Of a stretch of 64,000 nt of DNA, positions 16,243-27,950 are shown one piece after another. The notes beneath the pieces are model-generated. The model saw only the letters and a list, made by a program, of their open reading frames with translations, ran no database searches and had not been told where the DNA came from. This stretch comes from Leuconostoc mesenteroides subsp. mesenteroides (GTDB lineage Bacteria > Bacillota > Bacilli > Lactobacillales > Lactobacillaceae), in assembly GCA_009676745.1 (NCBI GenBank), contig CP046062.1:1-64000 (forward strand), written 5' to 3'. Position 1 is the first letter of the stretch; the number at the start of each line of letters is the position of its first letter. The translations under genes and the position numbers were made by a program.

Positions 16243-17077
16243 ATTTGTACTTTTCTTCTAGGCCACTCATCCAATGACCAATCCATACACCGAGAATAAA
16301 TAAGATAAAGCTTATAAATCCGCTCATCATATTAAAGCCACTATAATCAGCGACTGGTGGAACAACAATTAGAAGCGTCGAAACAAGAACAATACCTAAA
16401 ATAAAATGATACACTTTAGCATAATAATGATGTAAAAGATAGTTCATTAATTTTGAAAAAAGAATTAATGTCAACATACCACCAAGTGCTATTGGCAGAA
16501 ATACACTTACATCAGCACGTTTAAATCCGGATAACATTGGATCAAACAATCCCAAGTATAGCAACAGGTTGGATGGACTTAATCCCGGAACAATAACACC
16601 TAAAGCGATTAGTGCCCCAGCCAACATCCAAGAAAAGAAATTAATTGGCATCGTCCCAAAAATAGCTGTCATATTATATAGGAATAATCCACCCACAACT
16701 ATTGTGACGATGAACACTATCCAGTCGCTTAGGCTTCGCCCACGCTTACCACTCTCTTTTGCCAGGGATGGTAAAGTACCAACAATGGCACCAGCAAAGC
16801 CCCATAAAATAATTGCTTTATATTCAACAAGCAAAAATTCTAATGGTCGGCTCAATAAAATAATACCAACGATACCACCCAAACCCACTGGTAGAAAAAA
16901 CCAAAAATCTTTCTTAAAATTCTGCCTCAAATGCGCCATAAAATTCAGCATTCGTTCATATAAACCAAGGATTGCTGCTAATACGCCACCGGATACACCT
17001 GGCAGAATAAATCCTAGAGCAATGAATATTCCTTTAAAAAAACGTACAAACCACTCTTTAATGTTACTATTGTTCAT
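16241..17077 (-). CDS. DUF368 membrane protein (PopT-type polyprenyl-phosphate translocase candidate)
   Basis: 278 aa, about eight hydrophobic segments. The N-terminal FFKGIFIALGFILPGVSGGVLA and the second, repeat-like ALIALGVIVPGLSPSNLLLYLGL are the paired motifs of DUF368. Family knowledge: DUF368 proteins (PopT) have been implicated in recycling undecaprenyl phosphate across the membrane in S. aureus and V. cholerae. The function here is by homology only. ATG 17077 follows GAGG by eight bases and is preferred to the GTG three codons upstream. Confidence 0.8.
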   Translation of the reverse strand: MNNSNIKEWFVRFFKGIFIALGFILPGVSGGVLAAILGLYERMLNFMAHLRQNFKKDFWFFLPVGLGGIVGIILLSRPLEFLLVEYKAIILWGFAGAIVGTLPSLAKESGKRGRSLSDWIVFIVTIVVGGLFLYNMTAIFGTMPINFFSWMLAGALIALGVIVPGLSPSNLLLYLGLFDPMLSGFKRADVSVFLPIALGGMLTLILFSKLMNYLLHHYYAKVYHFILGIVLVSTLLIVVPPVADYSGFNMMSGFISFILFILGVWIGHWMSGLEEKYK

Positions 17078-17157
17078 CAGTAGCACCTCAATATGATATA
17101 TGTTATTGTTCTAAGTATTTTACTGTATACTGCCAATTACATTAAGATTAAAAATAA

Positions 17158-17688
17158 TTAGTATTCCATTAAAGCCAGAAATGGCACTTCGCCAGCTTTC
17201 ATAATTTTTTCACGACCTTGCAAGCTTTCTAGTTCTATAATAAAAGCTACGCCAGCAACAACACCACCAAGTTTTTCAATAATTTCACGTGTAGCATTAA
17301 TTGTGCCACCTGTTGCTAGCAAATCATCAACAATCAACACTCGTTGTCCTGGCTTAATAGCATCCTTATGAATTTCTAACTCATTAACACCACCATACTC
17401 CAATGTATAAGATGCTGATACAGCTTCACGCGGTAATTTACCACCTTTACGAGCTGGGACAAAGCCAATATTCATCGCATATGCCAGCGGAGAACCTACA
17501 ATAAATCCACGTGATTCAGGACCAGCAATTAAGTCAACGTTTAAGTTTTTAGCAAAATCAGCAATAGCATCTACTGCTTGCTTATAGGCTACACCATCAC
17601 CCATTAATGGTGAAATATCACGAAAACTAACACCTGGTTCAGGGTAATTTTCAACTGTTGCAACAAAATTATGTAAATCTACTGTCAT
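17158..17688 (-). CDS. apt: Adenine phosphoribosyltransferase
   Basis: 176 aa. Salvages adenine with PRPP to AMP. Motifs: [27 protein letters not shown] (about 60-75), and the PRPP loop [19 protein letters not shown] (about 118-136). Follows recJ after 34 bases, the usual recJ-apt pairing in Firmicutes. Confidence 0.95.
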   Translation of the reverse strand: MTVDLHNFVATVENYPEPGVSFRDISPLMGDGVAYKQAVDAIADFAKNLNVDLIAGPESRGFIVGSPLAYAMNIGFVPARKGGKLPREAVSASYTLEYGGVNELEIHKDAIKPGQRVLIVDDLLATGGTINATREIIEKLGGVVAGVAFIIELESLQGREKIMKAGEVPFLALMEY

Positions 17689-17722
17689 TCTAAATCTCAG
17701 AGCTATCGCTCATACTTTCTTT

Positions 17723-19690
17723 TTAACGATTTGCCAAATATTTTTGGTATGTTACTGAGGTAGTTAAAGGTTTTTGTGCTGCTCCCGAAATAATTGTAAC
17801 AAATCCATTGGTAACATGCACGAATCCTAATTCAATAAATACTTGAATCATAATATTTAAATCGTTCTTATTGATATTTAACTGCTCCGCTATTTTATCC
17901 AAGTTCTGCGCAAAATTCAAATCCTGATGTGCGTAAATAAATTTATATACTTGAGCAAAAAATTTTTTATGAGCAGCATTTTCAGTAGTCGTCTCTGGCG
18001 TGTTAATAGCTGTTAGTAGAAGTTGTACCGTTTTGCGCCCGCGGAAATAATTAATGCCAATAGTGGCAGCAAATGACAACCCTACGGGATTAGCAACCAT
18101 AGGCACCCAGTCCGGATGGTTAAAGCCAACTGCCTCAACATTATTTTCTAAAACTAACTTAATATGTTGCTTTAAGTTTCCCATCGTTGTTACTTTATTA
18201 ATTTTTGGTTGTTGCAATCCAAACACTGGTTGCTGATTTCCAGTACCGAAAGGTTCAAGCAGGCGTAATTCTTCATACGTTTCAGCGCTAATCTCATTAA
18301 CTGACAATTTCGTATTAATAGTAATTGGTTTAGCATGAATTTGTAATTTAGCTGAGTTCAGACGAACTTGCTCTTTCAATACATCCATTTGCTCTGGTGA
18401 AATAGATAATCCTAATGCACTGGCATGCCCACCAAATGTATCATACAAATCATGAAAGGCATTCATAAATTGATAGAGATCAAAATCACCAAAAGTTCGC
18501 CCAGAACCTTTATACACACCATCTGTTAAACTTAAAACAATTGCCGGCTTTTGTAATAGCTCCACTAATCGACTAGCTACAATACCCAAAATGCCTTGAT
18601 GCCAATCTTGACCAGCAATAACCAATACTTGATCATTCTTATATTCATCTGATAACGCGAGTTGTTTTGCAGACCCAAATACCTCTTCAACAATTTCTTG
18701 ACGTTGTGCATTAATTGCCTCAACTTCAGAAGCAATTGCAGTTGATTCTTCTGGATCTTGACTCAATAAAAGTTTTAGAGATAAGCTAGCATCTCCTAAT
18801 CGACCGACAGCATTTAAGCGCGGAGCAATCTTGAATGAAACAGTTTCTGAAATAACTGGTTCATTATCTTTCTTACCCGCATTTTTTAAAACAGCAGTTA
18901 AACCTGGGCGTGGCGAAACATTGATTTGTTTCAGTCCCCATGCGACTAACACTCTGTTTTCGTCGGTCAAAGACACCATATCAGAAATTTCACCTAACGC
19001 AACGAGATCTAATAGTTCAGTTGGTAACTCTGTTTGATCTTCAATTGGTTGGCCTTCATTTAATAGCGCTTGAGCAACTTTGAAAGCAACACCAGCACCA
19101 GACAAATCACCAAATGGATACTGGCCTTCTGGATGTCTTGGGTGAATAATGGCATAAGCATTTGGCAGTGTGGTAGGCATTTCGTGATGATCGGTGATAA
19201 TGACATCAATACCTTGACTCATCGCATATTCAACAGCTTCTTGACCACTAACGCCATTATCTACTGTCACAATTAATTGTGCACCGTCAGCAATAAGTTG
19301 TTTATACGTATCAATGTTTGGTCCATAACCATCTGAAAAACGATTAGGTATGTAGGGTGTTACATCTGCACCCAACACTTCTAAAGCCTCCACCATAACT
19401 GCCGTACTGGTGACACCATCCATATCATAGTCACCGTAGACAACAATCTTTTCACCACCAAAAGCTGCTTCCTGCAGACGCTCAATAGTTCTATCCATAT
19501 CATGAAGTAACATGGGATCGTGCAATTGTTCTACACTTGGTTGTAAATATTTAAAAGCTGCTTCTGGATCTGTATAGCCTCGTTGAGCCACGATTGTTGC
19601 CATAAATTGACTAATATTTAGTTGTGCACTTAACTGTCGAACAACCTTTTCACTTGGTTGTGGCAGAATGTTCCAATTACTTTGATTCAT
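17723..19690 (-). CDS. recJ: Single-stranded-DNA-specific exonuclease RecJ
   Basis: 655 aa from ATG 19690. 5'-3' exonuclease for recombination and mismatch repair. DHH domain: [16 protein letters not shown] (motif I), [14 protein letters not shown] and ITDHHEMP (DHH). DHHA1: GHASALGLS with [13 protein letters not shown]. An OB domain near 440-540 and a Lactobacillales-type C-terminal extension (about 560-655) follow. The start lies within the last codons of rnz (14-base overlap); upstream in-frame codons lie deeper inside rnz. Confidence 0.94.
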   Translation of the reverse strand: MNQSNWNILPQPSEKVVRQLSAQLNISQFMATIVAQRGYTDPEAAFKYLQPSVEQLHDPMLLHDMDRTIERLQEAAFGGEKIVVYGDYDMDGVTSTAVMVEALEVLGADVTPYIPNRFSDGYGPNIDTYKQLIADGAQLIVTVDNGVSGQEAVEYAMSQGIDVIITDHHEMPTTLPNAYAIIHPRHPEGQYPFGDLSGAGVAFKVAQALLNEGQPIEDQTELPTELLDLVALGEISDMVSLTDENRVLVAWGLKQINVSPRPGLTAVLKNAGKKDNEPVISETVSFKIAPRLNAVGRLGDASLSLKLLLSQDPEESTAIASEVEAINAQRQEIVEEVFGSAKQLALSDEYKNDQVLVIAGQDWHQGILGIVASRLVELLQKPAIVLSLTDGVYKGSGRTFGDFDLYQFMNAFHDLYDTFGGHASALGLSISPEQMDVLKEQVRLNSAKLQIHAKPITINTKLSVNEISAETYEELRLLEPFGTGNQQPVFGLQQPKINKVTTMGNLKQHIKLVLENNVEAVGFNHPDWVPMVANPVGLSFAATIGINYFRGRKTVQLLLTAINTPETTTENAAHKKFFAQVYKFIYAHQDLNFAQNLDKIAEQLNINKNDLNIMIQVFIELGFVHVTNGFVTIISGAAQKPLTTSVTYQKYLANR

Positions 19691-20633
19691 TACTATCTTT
19701 CTTAAAAGGAATATCAATAATGTCGAAGTCGCGTGCTACATGTGTGTTAGCAAAGTTGCGACGGACATCGTGTATTAATTCTTTAACCATCGGACCAATA
19801 TAGCGAGCTGAAAGATGTGTCAATACTAGCTTATTTACATGTGATCGACGAGCCACGCTTGCAGCATTTGCACTTGTTGAATGGGCATGGGCTCTGGCCA
19901 TTTTTGCCTCTTCTTCGTTTGCGCCATAGGTACTCTCATGGACCAAAACGTCGGCATCCTTTGCTAGCCACTCTACATTATCATTGGGACGGGTGTCTAA
20001 AATGAAAGTTATTATACGACCCTTTTGAGCTTTACCAATGAAGTCCTGACCATTCACAATACGCCCATCTGGTAATGTGACTGTTTTTCCTGCTTTAAGT
20101 TTGCCATAAATTGGCCCAGAAGGAATATTTTCTTGCTTTAGTTTATCAACTAATAGTTCCCCTGGATGATCTTTCTCTATCACACGAAATCCCCAGGTTT
20201 CAATACGATGGCGCATTGGAGCGGCAATCACTTGAAAAGTGTGATCTTCAAAGATAACGCCTTCAGTTAAGTTAACATATTCAATTGGATACGATAGACG
20301 TGTTTCGGAAATTCGTAGCGCCGTTTGAACAAATTCTTTAACACCCTTAGGTCCATATATAGTTAAAGGTTCATTCTTATCAGCACCTTGAAAAGATCGT
20401 GAGCTTAAGAACCCTGGTAATCCAAATATATGATCACCATGTAAATGTGTAATAAATATTTTTTCAACTTTACGTGGTCGCAAAGTAGTTTTTAAAATTT
20501 GATGTTGCGTTGCTTCACCAACATCAAAAAGCCACACAGCATTGCGTTCGTCTAACAGGCGAAGAGCAATGCTTGTAACATTTCTAAATTTAGATGGTTG
20601 GCCAGAGCCAGTACCGAGAAATTCAAGTTGCAT
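19677..20633 (-). CDS. rnz: Ribonuclease Z
   Basis: 318 aa. Endonuclease that trims tRNA 3' ends, required for tRNAs lacking encoded CCA such as the tRNA-Leu in this window. Metallo-beta-lactamase motif [13 protein letters not shown] (about 62-74), then LVHESTYG and [14 protein letters not shown] with the further metal ligands. Start preceded by GTAGG; first gene of rnz-recJ-apt. Confidence 0.95.
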   Translation of the reverse strand: MQLEFLGTGSGQPSKFRNVTSIALRLLDERNAVWLFDVGEATQHQILKTTLRPRKVEKIFITHLHGDHIFGLPGFLSSRSFQGADKNEPLTIYGPKGVKEFVQTALRISETRLSYPIEYVNLTEGVIFEDHTFQVIAAPMRHRIETWGFRVIEKDHPGELLVDKLKQENIPSGPIYGKLKAGKTVTLPDGRIVNGQDFIGKAQKGRIITFILDTRPNDNVEWLAKDADVLVHESTYGANEEEAKMARAHAHSTSANAASVARRSHVNKLVLTHLSARYIGPMVKELIHDVRRNFANTHVARDFDIIDIPFKKDSNESK

Positions 20634-20687
20634 TCATTTTACCTACTGAGCGCTTTCTTTATAACGTTCATAACTAGTCAATTATAA

Positions 20688-20712
20688 CAAAAAATGAGCG
20701 TTCCCGCTCACT
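20688..20712 (-). terminator. Terminator after msrA
   Basis: On the minus strand GTGAGCG, GGAA loop, CGCTCAT, then TTTTTT. Confidence 0.75.
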
Positions 20713-20758
20713 TTCATATCATTTAAATTGAATTTATCTTAAAATATACTGGTCGAAT

Positions 20759-21274
20759 TCAATTCCACTTATCAGCTTTAAACTGCAGACGCTGTGCCAT
20801 TTCTAATGCTTCACGTTTCGGATCTTTCTTATAAAAATCTTGGTGATATTCTTCTGCTTCATAAAATGGTTTGGCGTCTTCAATTTTCGTCACGATGGGT
20901 TCATCAAAGCGGTTTGAAGCTACTAATGCGGCTCTAGATTCTTCAGCAATTTCACGTTGTTCGGGACTATTTACAAAAATCACTGGACGGTAATTATCAC
21001 CACGATCTTGGAATTGTCCCATTGCATCGGTTGGGTCAGTCTGTTCCCAATATATTTCAACTAGTTCACGATAACTTATTTTTTCGGAATCAAACCAAAT
21101 TTTAACAGCTTCTGTGTGTCCAGTCGAGTGTGTCAGCACTTGTTCATAAGTCGGATTTTCAACATGACCACCTGTATAGCCTGAGCGAACCTTTTCGATA
21201 CCATTCAAAGAATCAAATGGTTGAACCATACACCAAAAGCAGCCTCCAGCAAATATCGCAGTTTCTGTTGCCAT
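20759..21274 (-). CDS. msrA: Peptide-methionine (S)-S-oxide reductase
   Basis: 171 aa. Repairs oxidised methionine. Catalytic GGCFWCM at residues 10-16, then [19 protein letters not shown] and YHQDFY, all typical of MsrA. No MsrB domain is fused and none is adjacent. AAGGAG precedes the start; monocistronic. Confidence 0.95.
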   Translation of the reverse strand: MATETAIFAGGCFWCMVQPFDSLNGIEKVRSGYTGGHVENPTYEQVLTHSTGHTEAVKIWFDSEKISYRELVEIYWEQTDPTDAMGQFQDRGDNYRPVIFVNSPEQREIAEESRAALVASNRFDEPIVTKIEDAKPFYEAEEYHQDFYKKDPKREALEMAQRLQFKADKWN

Positions 21275-21334
21275 GTTATTTCTCCTTACAAATTAAAAGT
21301 AAAAGTCGTCACACTCATTTTACTTTATTTGAGA

Positions 21335-22288
21335 TTAAATTTCAAAAGTTTCCTGTTTTTTAGCTAACTTGGTTCGTTCAATATCTTCTTTGGCATGAAT
21401 TAATCTGGTTACCAAAGCATTAAAAGGCATATCCACATCACGATCAGATCCTAATTTAGCGAAGTAACCGTTTAAGAAATCGATTTCTGTATGTTTACCA
21501 GCTTTAATATCTTGATACATTGATGGATAATGATTCCCAGCATTTTCAGGTCGTATGAGTAAGGATAAATCTTTCATAATCGCGTTTATATCAACGTTAA
21601 TGCCCTCTAGCTCACCAATTGTTTTGATTTCACTCAGAATATTTAATGATAAATCCATACCATTTCCAGCCGTACCGAATTCCGCAATATTTGCATCTAA
21701 CAAAACTGTTAACGGATTGAGGACAGAATTAATCCCCGCTTTATGCCAAATTGCTTCAATAACATTTTCCGATAGTGTCACATTAAGACCAGCTTTATTC
21801 AGGGCTGATACAACTGGTTTAGCATCAGCCTCACCAATTGCTTGTAATTTGATCGATCCAGTACCTGTCACTCGAATTTCACCAGGATTAATTAATTCTG
21901 ATGTCCATAAAGTTACCCCCGCCAAAATTTGATCGCGATGAACATGTTTTTCCATAACCTCAATATTACCAAGACCATTAGAAAGAACCAGCAGTTTGGT
22001 ATGCTTAGTAATAATGTGCTTGATATCTGTTAGCATCGTATCTAATTGAGGCGTCTTCGTTAATAAAATAATAAGGTCAAACTTACCATCAATTTCTTTA
22101 GCTGTCATAACAGGAATATAATATTTTTTTGTTGTCCCATCATCTTGATGGACTGTCAATCCATCTGTGCTTATGGCGGCAATATGTGCAGCCCAGCCAT
22201 CAATTCCTGTCACTTCATGGCCAGCTTGTTGTAGCATCACGCCAACTCGAGCGCCTAAAGCACCAAATCCTGCTATTGCTATTTTCAT
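21335..22288 (-). CDS. panE: 2-dehydropantoate 2-reductase family protein
   Basis: 317 aa. NADPH-binding AIAGFGALGARVGVMLQQAGHEV at the N-terminus; C-terminal ketopantoate reductase domain with WHKAGINSVLNPLTVLLDANIAEF and HYPSMYQDIKAGKHTEIDFLNGYF, carrying the catalytic Lys/Asn/Ser/Glu regions. Could act in pantothenate synthesis or on other 2-oxoacids. Its ATG has no Shine-Dalgarno; the nearest strong one (GGAGG, 22355-22351) lies about 60 bases upstream, before a hairpin and a 10-codon mini-ORF. Confidence 0.85.
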   Translation of the reverse strand: MKIAIAGFGALGARVGVMLQQAGHEVTGIDGWAAHIAAISTDGLTVHQDDGTTKKYYIPVMTAKEIDGKFDLIILLTKTPQLDTMLTDIKHIITKHTKLLVLSNGLGNIEVMEKHVHRDQILAGVTLWTSELINPGEIRVTGTGSIKLQAIGEADAKPVVSALNKAGLNVTLSENVIEAIWHKAGINSVLNPLTVLLDANIAEFGTAGNGMDLSLNILSEIKTIGELEGINVDINAIMKDLSLLIRPENAGNHYPSMYQDIKAGKHTEIDFLNGYFAKLGSDRDVDMPFNALVTRLIHAKEDIERTKLAKKQETFEI

Positions 22289-22298
22289 AATTTTAGAA

Positions 22299-22355
22299 GC
22301 GTGAGCAATCAGATATTAGTTCACAATACCTGAAAAAGCTGAACGCATTTCCTCC
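22299..22355 (-). promoter_or_regulatory. Hairpin and mini-ORF between a strong Shine-Dalgarno and the panE start
   Basis: GGAGGAAATG (22355-22346) opens a mini-ORF (22348-22316, MRSAFSGIVN then TAA). Hairpin: GCGT (22346-22343) with ACGC (22302-22299), an inner AGC/GCT step, and TCAGGTATT (22333-22325) with AATATCTGA (22317-22309). panE follows the AT-rich TTCTAAAATT. Compare the gls24 leader. Confidence 0.4.
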
Positions 22356-22396
22356 ATACCTGTTTGCTAGTTCTGTTACTTTTCGCACAAAACCTT

Positions 22397-23128
22397 TTAC
22401 TGTTCTTCGCTCTTTATATCATCTAACAAGTCACGCTCTTGTCGCGTTAACTGCCGTTTTTCTAATAAATCAGGTCGACGTAAATAAGTACGACGCAATG
22501 ATTCCTTTAACCGCCACTCTGCAATTTTGGCATGATTACCACTAGTCAAGACTTCAGGAACCTTCCGCCCCCTAAAATCAGCTGGCCTTGTGTACTGTGG
22601 AAATTCTAGCAAACCATCTTCAAAAGAATCCCCTTCAGCACTTGCCGCATTACCCAAAATTTCAGGTAGAAAACGTACTGTGGCATCAATGATAACCATT
22701 GCACCGAGTTCTCCGCCTGTCAAAACATAATCACCTAGTGAAATTTCATCATCGACTAGTTCTCGAATACGCTCATCGTATCCTTCGTAATGACCAGCAA
22801 CAAAAGTCAAATGGTCATAGGAAGCTAATTCTTGAGCCACTTCGTGATTAAACTGTCTACCGGCAGGATCTAGCAGAACCACATGGCCCTTGTCTCCGGC
22901 TTCTTTTTCAACAGCGGCCATCGCATCAAATATCGGTTGAGGTGTTAATAGCATACCAGCACCACCACCAAATGGATAATCGTCTACGTTATTATGCTTA
23001 TTTTCGGTAAAATCGCGAAAATCAGTTACTTGAAAATCTAACGCCCCTTTATCAATCGCTTTGCCTATAATTGATTGACGCATTGGTGCAAACATATCGG
23101 GAAATAAGCTTAAAACATCTATTCTCAT
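22397..23128 (-). CDS. trmD: tRNA (guanine-N1)-methyltransferase TrmD
   Basis: 243 aa. Methylates G37 of tRNAs to hold the reading frame. SPOUT knot motifs [13 protein letters not shown] and [18 protein letters not shown] are intact, followed by the [22 protein letters not shown] loop. The ATG overlaps the rimM stop. The gene pair sits about 11 kb from rpsP, unlike the common rpsP-rimM-trmD operon. Confidence 0.96.
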   Translation of the reverse strand: MRIDVLSLFPDMFAPMRQSIIGKAIDKGALDFQVTDFRDFTENKHNNVDDYPFGGGAGMLLTPQPIFDAMAAVEKEAGDKGHVVLLDPAGRQFNHEVAQELASYDHLTFVAGHYEGYDERIRELVDDEISLGDYVLTGGELGAMVIIDATVRFLPEILGNAASAEGDSFEDGLLEFPQYTRPADFRGRKVPEVLTSGNHAKIAEWRLKESLRRTYLRRPDLLEKRQLTRQERDLLDDIKSEEQ

Positions 23129-23649
23129 TAATCTAATAACCCTTCTAAAGCGTCAATTGTAATTAATTTGGCATCAACATCAACTGTTTTAACAACATCA
23201 TCAATCATAGGAATCAAGGCATCTGCTTGACCGTCACGTTGAACTATCCAAACGTCGTTCGCTCCTGTTTCCATAATTTCCTTGACAACGCCGATTTCGT
23301 TACCATCCAAATCAACCACAGTACTATCGATAATTTCGTCGTAATAGTATTGATCGTCTTCTAATTCCGGACGCTCTGTACCTTCTATATATACATCATC
23401 ACCTTTATACTTTTCAATTTCATTAATGTTGGTTACTCCAACAAACAAAACCAACCACATGTTTTTATGTAGTCGTGATGATTGTACCTTTACAGGGATA
23501 CGTCCCTGTTTTGTATCAATAAATAAATCAGCTCCCTTTTTGAAGCGATCTTGAGCAAAATCAGTAATCGCCATGATTTTCACTTCACCACGAATACCGT
23601 GTGTGTTTACAATTGTGCCAACTTTAAAATAATTTTCTGTATTAGTCAT
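23128..23649 (-). CDS. rimM: Ribosome maturation factor RimM
   Basis: 173 aa. Assists 30S head assembly near S19. N-terminal [19 protein letters not shown] is diagnostic; the PRC-barrel domain includes [13 protein letters not shown] and [17 protein letters not shown]. First gene of rimM-trmD. Confidence 0.95.
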   Translation of the reverse strand: MTNTENYFKVGTIVNTHGIRGEVKIMAITDFAQDRFKKGADLFIDTKQGRIPVKVQSSRLHKNMWLVLFVGVTNINEIEKYKGDDVYIEGTERPELEDDQYYYDEIIDSTVVDLDGNEIGVVKEIMETGANDVWIVQRDGQADALIPMIDDVVKTVDVDAKLITIDALEGLLD

Positions 23650-23730
23650 AAGTCTATTGTATCAGGTTTTACAAACGGAAATACAAAAAAAGTACGTTGC
23701 AAAATTTTACTGACGCACTGTTTCTCACTT

Positions 23731-24207
23731 CTATAATAGGTTTTCTAATACTAGTAACTTTCTTTTAATCTCAGTACCGTATCTATACTTGCCTACCCCT
23801 CCGCTCTTAGGCAAAATATGATGACAAGCATTAATGATAGGAATAGGGTTTTTACCAACCGCTGTCGCTACAGCACGAATAGCGGTTGGATGATTAATTC
23901 TTTTTGCCAACTGTTCATACGTTATTAATTCATGACAAGTATTTAGGGCTTGCCACACCTCTCTTTGAAAGGGGGTGGACTTAAGGTATCCAATCTTGAT
24001 TCGCGAGAAATCAATTTTTTTACCATCAGCATAAGCTCGAAAAAGGTTTGTTTCTGGCAATAGTTGCTGTTTTAAGTCATATCCTGGAAAGTCATGTAAA
24101 AATTCACTAACACCATCATCAGCCAGGCTAATACACACAATTTGATCGCTTTTCTTAAATACTGTCAGTTTGCCGTTTAAAAAAGAAATTGTTTCATATT
24201 CAATCAT
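23731..24207 (-). CDS. ogt: Methylated-DNA--[protein]-cysteine S-methyltransferase
   Basis: 158 aa. Transfers O6-alkyl groups from guanine to its own Cys. TPFQREVWQAL, ITYEQLAKRI and RAVATAVGKNPIPI fit the family. The active-site motif, usually PCHRV, reads ACHHI; the acceptor Cys and following His are present, so it is not an alkyltransferase-like (Trp) protein. Start ATG 24207 follows AAGGTGA; an upstream in-frame start would place this site inside the gene. Confidence 0.85.
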   Translation of the reverse strand: MIEYETISFLNGKLTVFKKSDQIVCISLADDGVSEFLHDFPGYDLKQQLLPETNLFRAYADGKKIDFSRIKIGYLKSTPFQREVWQALNTCHELITYEQLAKRINHPTAIRAVATAVGKNPIPIINACHHILPKSGGVGKYRYGTEIKRKLLVLENLL

Positions 24208-24257
24208 TACTTCACCTTGACATTCTTGTGTATAAACCAATAAGAAAAATTTGCTGT

Positions 24258-27200
24258 CTATTTTACACCAATTACTCGACCAACATTTAACGCAATTAAT
24301 TGTGGTTCACCAACCTGATAACCAACATATTCCCGTTGAAGTGCTTGTTGATACAAATGAAGTTGTCCCTTATATCGTTCCTGCAATTTAGCCAAGTCTT
24401 CATCTATCTGATTACTTCGAACAAAGTCGGTTTTATAATCAAACAACGTGATTGTTCGTGATGTTTCATCGATAAAATACCCATCAATAATACCATGAAT
24501 TAAAACTGGCGTTGAATCCTCTAGTGTGTCATAAATATTCTTTGCTGGCATAATCATAGCAAAAGTAGCTTCTCTGTGAAGTGTCTTCTGGTGAGCAATG
24601 ATTTGTTTGGCAAAGTCAGATTGCAAAAATACAAGAATTTCATCAATTTGAATTAGTGGTGCTACGCTAGGTAAAATCCTTCTATTTTCAACCAATTTAT
24701 CACGTAATTTTTCTATACTCTGTACTGTGTTAACTTGGGTAAAATCAATCAACTGTAAAATCAAATGTGTTGCCGTTCCTACAGCGGAGCTTGATGGCTT
24801 TTGCGAACCGTCATTCATGAAATCTGGTAAAGGTAATTCGTCAACCTTCAAAACATTAGCAGGTTGTAATTGTCCATTTTCAGTAATAATGGTCTTCTGC
24901 ATTTGAGCAACATCTGGGTCTTCAAAGACTTGTTTGATTTCACTGACAGATTGATACGCAGCCGTTTGCGTTGCTTGCAAGTTAGCATACTGATAGTTCA
25001 AAATTTTTTTAGCTCGGTCAAAATCTGATGGTGAGTAAGTTTCGTTCTCAACTAAATCGCTGCTTTCAGTATCAGCTATTGGTGCATGAATTTCGTTTTG
25101 ATTTGTGAGTTTAACAACCACTTTCCCTGTTAATGGTGTTTCAGAACCTACTAACCGCGGTAATTGACCATCACCAAGCCAATCCTCTAGTACTTTATTT
25201 TTTGTACGAGCTAAACTCATAATAGTCCATTTTAAATAGGAGTCGGCTTGTAAACGCAAAAATTCAGGTAAAAACTGCCCATTGGCGTTCTTAGATTCCT
25301 GCCACAGAGATTTTAAGGATTGATTTCCAGCTTCTCCCTTGACTTTCACCGAACCAACAATAAATAATTGCTGTTCGGCTCTTGTCAAGGCAACGTATAG
25401 CAGGCGCATTTCTTCAGACCAACTCTGTCTTTTTAATGCCTCCTGCACGACAAGTTTTTGCAATGTAGGTATCATGACCAAAGCGTCTGGTTGAATATAC
25501 TCTAATCCTATGCCTTGATTTTTTTGAATCAATAGGCCACCCTTTAAATCCTGAGTATTAAATGATTTATCGAATTCTGGCAAAAATACAATTGGAAATT
25601 CTAATCCTTTTGATGCATGGATGGTCATAATTCTTACAGCTTGAGCATCTGTTTCTTGTGCCGCTTCGCCTAAATCGCTGTCACCAGACTGCAACTGCTC
25701 GATATATCTAATAAAACGGAACAAACCGCTATGCGTATTATTTTGATAGGTACGCGCATATTCGTATAACGCATGCAAATTTGCTTGTCTTTGTGCACCG
25801 CCCGGCATACCAGCAACGTAATCAAGCCATGCCGTATCATCATAGATAGCCCAGATTAATGCTACTAAGTCATTTTGTGTAGCAACTGCATGCCACTTTT
25901 CAATTAAATCAAGAAAGTCTTGCGCTTTTTGATTTTGTTGCGCGTATACTTGCAAAGCTGTCCAGTAATCATGAATCTTATCTGCAATACGAATTGCCGC
26001 CAATTCATTCTCATTAAAGTTAAAAATTGGAGAACGTAACACCGCAGCTAATGGAATGTCTTGATGTGGATTATCTATAACGCGTAATACATCTAGCATC
26101 AGATAAACCTCCATCGTCTGAAAATAATTACCGACACCTTCCACTTGAACAGGAATCCCAGCCGCACGAAGAGTTGACACAAGGTCAATGTAGCCAGACT
26201 TAGCTCGTGTCAAAATGGCAATATCACTATACTGCACTGGGCGAAGACCGGCTGGGTCGCCTTTACGATCAAATATTGAAGTCTCACGTAACTTTAGTAT
26301 TCTTTCGGCTAGCAAAGCATATTGAGCCTGCCTTTTCTCAAATACTTCCGTATCAGTTTCCAAATCTTTTTCAGTGTCTTCAACAATAATGTCCATATGA
26401 AATACAGCAGGTACATCATCTGGATAAGCGGCTTTTGGGACTAGTTTTGCCTCACCCGAGTAAGCAATATCGCCAAGTGCTTCATCCATTATTTGTGTAA
26501 AAATCAAATTCGTAATATTCGTGACGTTATTTTGCGATCTAAAATTATCCGCTAAATCAATACGAATACTATCGCTTTCTTTTTTTGCAAACTGTTTATA
26601 TTTATTTGTGAACAGAGATGGTTCTGCTTGGCGAAAGCCATAGATACTTTGCTTTACATCACCAACCATATACATATTATGACCGTTCGAGACACTAGTT
26701 AACAAAGTTTCCTGCAATTGATTAATGTCTTGATATTCATCAACTAAAATTTCATCAAATTGCCCTTGGATTGTTTGTTTGGTGACATCGTCTGATAGTA
26801 TTGCTAACGCCAAAGTTCCTAAATCGGGGAAATCCAGTAATTTATCTTCGCGCTTGCTTTTTCTAAATGATTCTCGAAATGCTTGCGTGACGATAATTAA
26901 CGTATCAATTAGTTGATACGATTCTTTTTGTACTAGTTGCCAAGACTTTTCATCAAGTGCAAAATAAGAGGTTGTTAATGAATTTATTTGCGATTTGACA
27001 CCAACAACCTGCCCTTTAATCTGTCGAGCCATTTCCAGTGTCGCTGACAAATCCGGATCTTCTTTAATCACCTTTGTTTGCGAATTAATTTTACCACTGG
27101 GTGTGTCTAAAATAACTTCACGAAGTTCGTCCCAAGGTCCAGACATCGCTTTATCTTGAATTAATAATAAATAATCTTGAAGCTCAAAGAAAGCATCTTG

Positions 27201-27950
27201 CGTTTTTTTCAGTTCATCAATTCCTGTAATAGTAAGTTGTACTTCTTCGACTTTTTTAATCAAATCCTTGATAGTTTCTAGGATAATTGGGCGAATACTG
27301 TCTACATATAAAGCTGTTTCAGTAATCGGTTCGCCTGTTACTTTATAAGGTTCACGCAGTTTCTCTAACCATTCATTTCCGTCAGCGCGAGCTTCTGCAA
27401 AATCTGATAATCTCAAAATGATTTTTTGTAACTGATCATCTTGATTTGGGTTACCAAAATTATTTACTAGTGTTAAAAATTGTTCATGATAAGTATTATT
27501 TTCATCATAAAAATCAGCTAAAACATCAGTCAACACATCTTGCTGTAATAATTTACGTTCCGCCGTATCTGACAATAATCGAAATTGTGGATCTAACCCA
27601 ATAACATGGTAATACATTTCAATAATTCGTAAAGCATACGCATCGATGGTCGAAATGTTCGCTGCCGGTAATATCAAAAGTTGCTCTTGTAAAAAACGTT
27701 TTTGATTTTCATCAGCTACCTTTAAACGCTTTTCAATAGCTACCTCCAAACGCTCCCGCATTTCTTTTGCTGCAGCATTTGTGAAAGTTACAATTAAAAA
27801 TCGTTCGACACTAACACCACTTAAAATTTTTTGAATAAGACGCTCAATTAAAACAGTTGTCTTTCCCGAGCCGGCTGACGCGGCAACTAAAATATTATGA
27901 TTTTTTTCTTCAATTGCACGTTGCTGATTTTGTGTGAATTTGGTTGCCAT
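24258..27950 (-). CDS. addA: ATP-dependent helicase/nuclease subunit A (AddA/RexA)
   Basis: 1230 aa. UvrD-like helicase fused to a C-terminal RecB-family nuclease; with AddB it resects double-strand breaks. Walker [16 protein letters not shown] (about 24-38), LVDEYQDIN (motif II), [15 protein letters not shown] (motif III), [18 protein letters not shown] (motif V), [14 protein letters not shown] (motif VI). The nuclease part shows the GIIDGYF and LFDYKTD signature. The ATG overlaps the addB stop by one base. Confidence 0.95.
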   Translation of the reverse strand: MATKFTQNQQRAIEEKNHNILVAASAGSGKTTVLIERLIQKILSGVSVERFLIVTFTNAAAKEMRERLEVAIEKRLKVADENQKRFLQEQLLILPAANISTIDAYALRIIEMYYHVIGLDPQFRLLSDTAERKLLQQDVLTDVLADFYDENNTYHEQFLTLVNNFGNPNQDDQLQKIILRLSDFAEARADGNEWLEKLREPYKVTGEPITETALYVDSIRPIILETIKDLIKKVEEVQLTITGIDELKKTQDAFFELQDYLLLIQDKAMSGPWDELREVILDTPSGKINSQTKVIKEDPDLSATLEMARQIKGQVVGVKSQINSLTTSYFALDEKSWQLVQKESYQLIDTLIIVTQAFRESFRKSKREDKLLDFPDLGTLALAILSDDVTKQTIQGQFDEILVDEYQDINQLQETLLTSVSNGHNMYMVGDVKQSIYGFRQAEPSLFTNKYKQFAKKESDSIRIDLADNFRSQNNVTNITNLIFTQIMDEALGDIAYSGEAKLVPKAAYPDDVPAVFHMDIIVEDTEKDLETDTEVFEKRQAQYALLAERILKLRETSIFDRKGDPAGLRPVQYSDIAILTRAKSGYIDLVSTLRAAGIPVQVEGVGNYFQTMEVYLMLDVLRVIDNPHQDIPLAAVLRSPIFNFNENELAAIRIADKIHDYWTALQVYAQQNQKAQDFLDLIEKWHAVATQNDLVALIWAIYDDTAWLDYVAGMPGGAQRQANLHALYEYARTYQNNTHSGLFRFIRYIEQLQSGDSDLGEAAQETDAQAVRIMTIHASKGLEFPIVFLPEFDKSFNTQDLKGGLLIQKNQGIGLEYIQPDALVMIPTLQKLVVQEALKRQSWSEEMRLLYVALTRAEQQLFIVGSVKVKGEAGNQSLKSLWQESKNANGQFLPEFLRLQADSYLKWTIMSLARTKNKVLEDWLGDGQLPRLVGSETPLTGKVVVKLTNQNEIHAPIADTESSDLVENETYSPSDFDRAKKILNYQYANLQATQTAAYQSVSEIKQVFEDPDVAQMQKTIITENGQLQPANVLKVDELPLPDFMNDGSQKPSSSAVGTATHLILQLIDFTQVNTVQSIEKLRDKLVENRRILPSVAPLIQIDEILVFLQSDFAKQIIAHQKTLHREATFAMIMPAKNIYDTLEDSTPVLIHGIIDGYFIDETSRTITLFDYKTDFVRSNQIDEDLAKLQERYKGQLHLYQQALQREYVGYQVGEPQLIALNVGRVIGVK

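Noticed and set aside
16569..17096. 175-codon ORF opposite the DUF368 gene
   Set aside because: Antisense shadow of a membrane-protein gene, Pro/Lys/Thr-rich with no recognisable domain.
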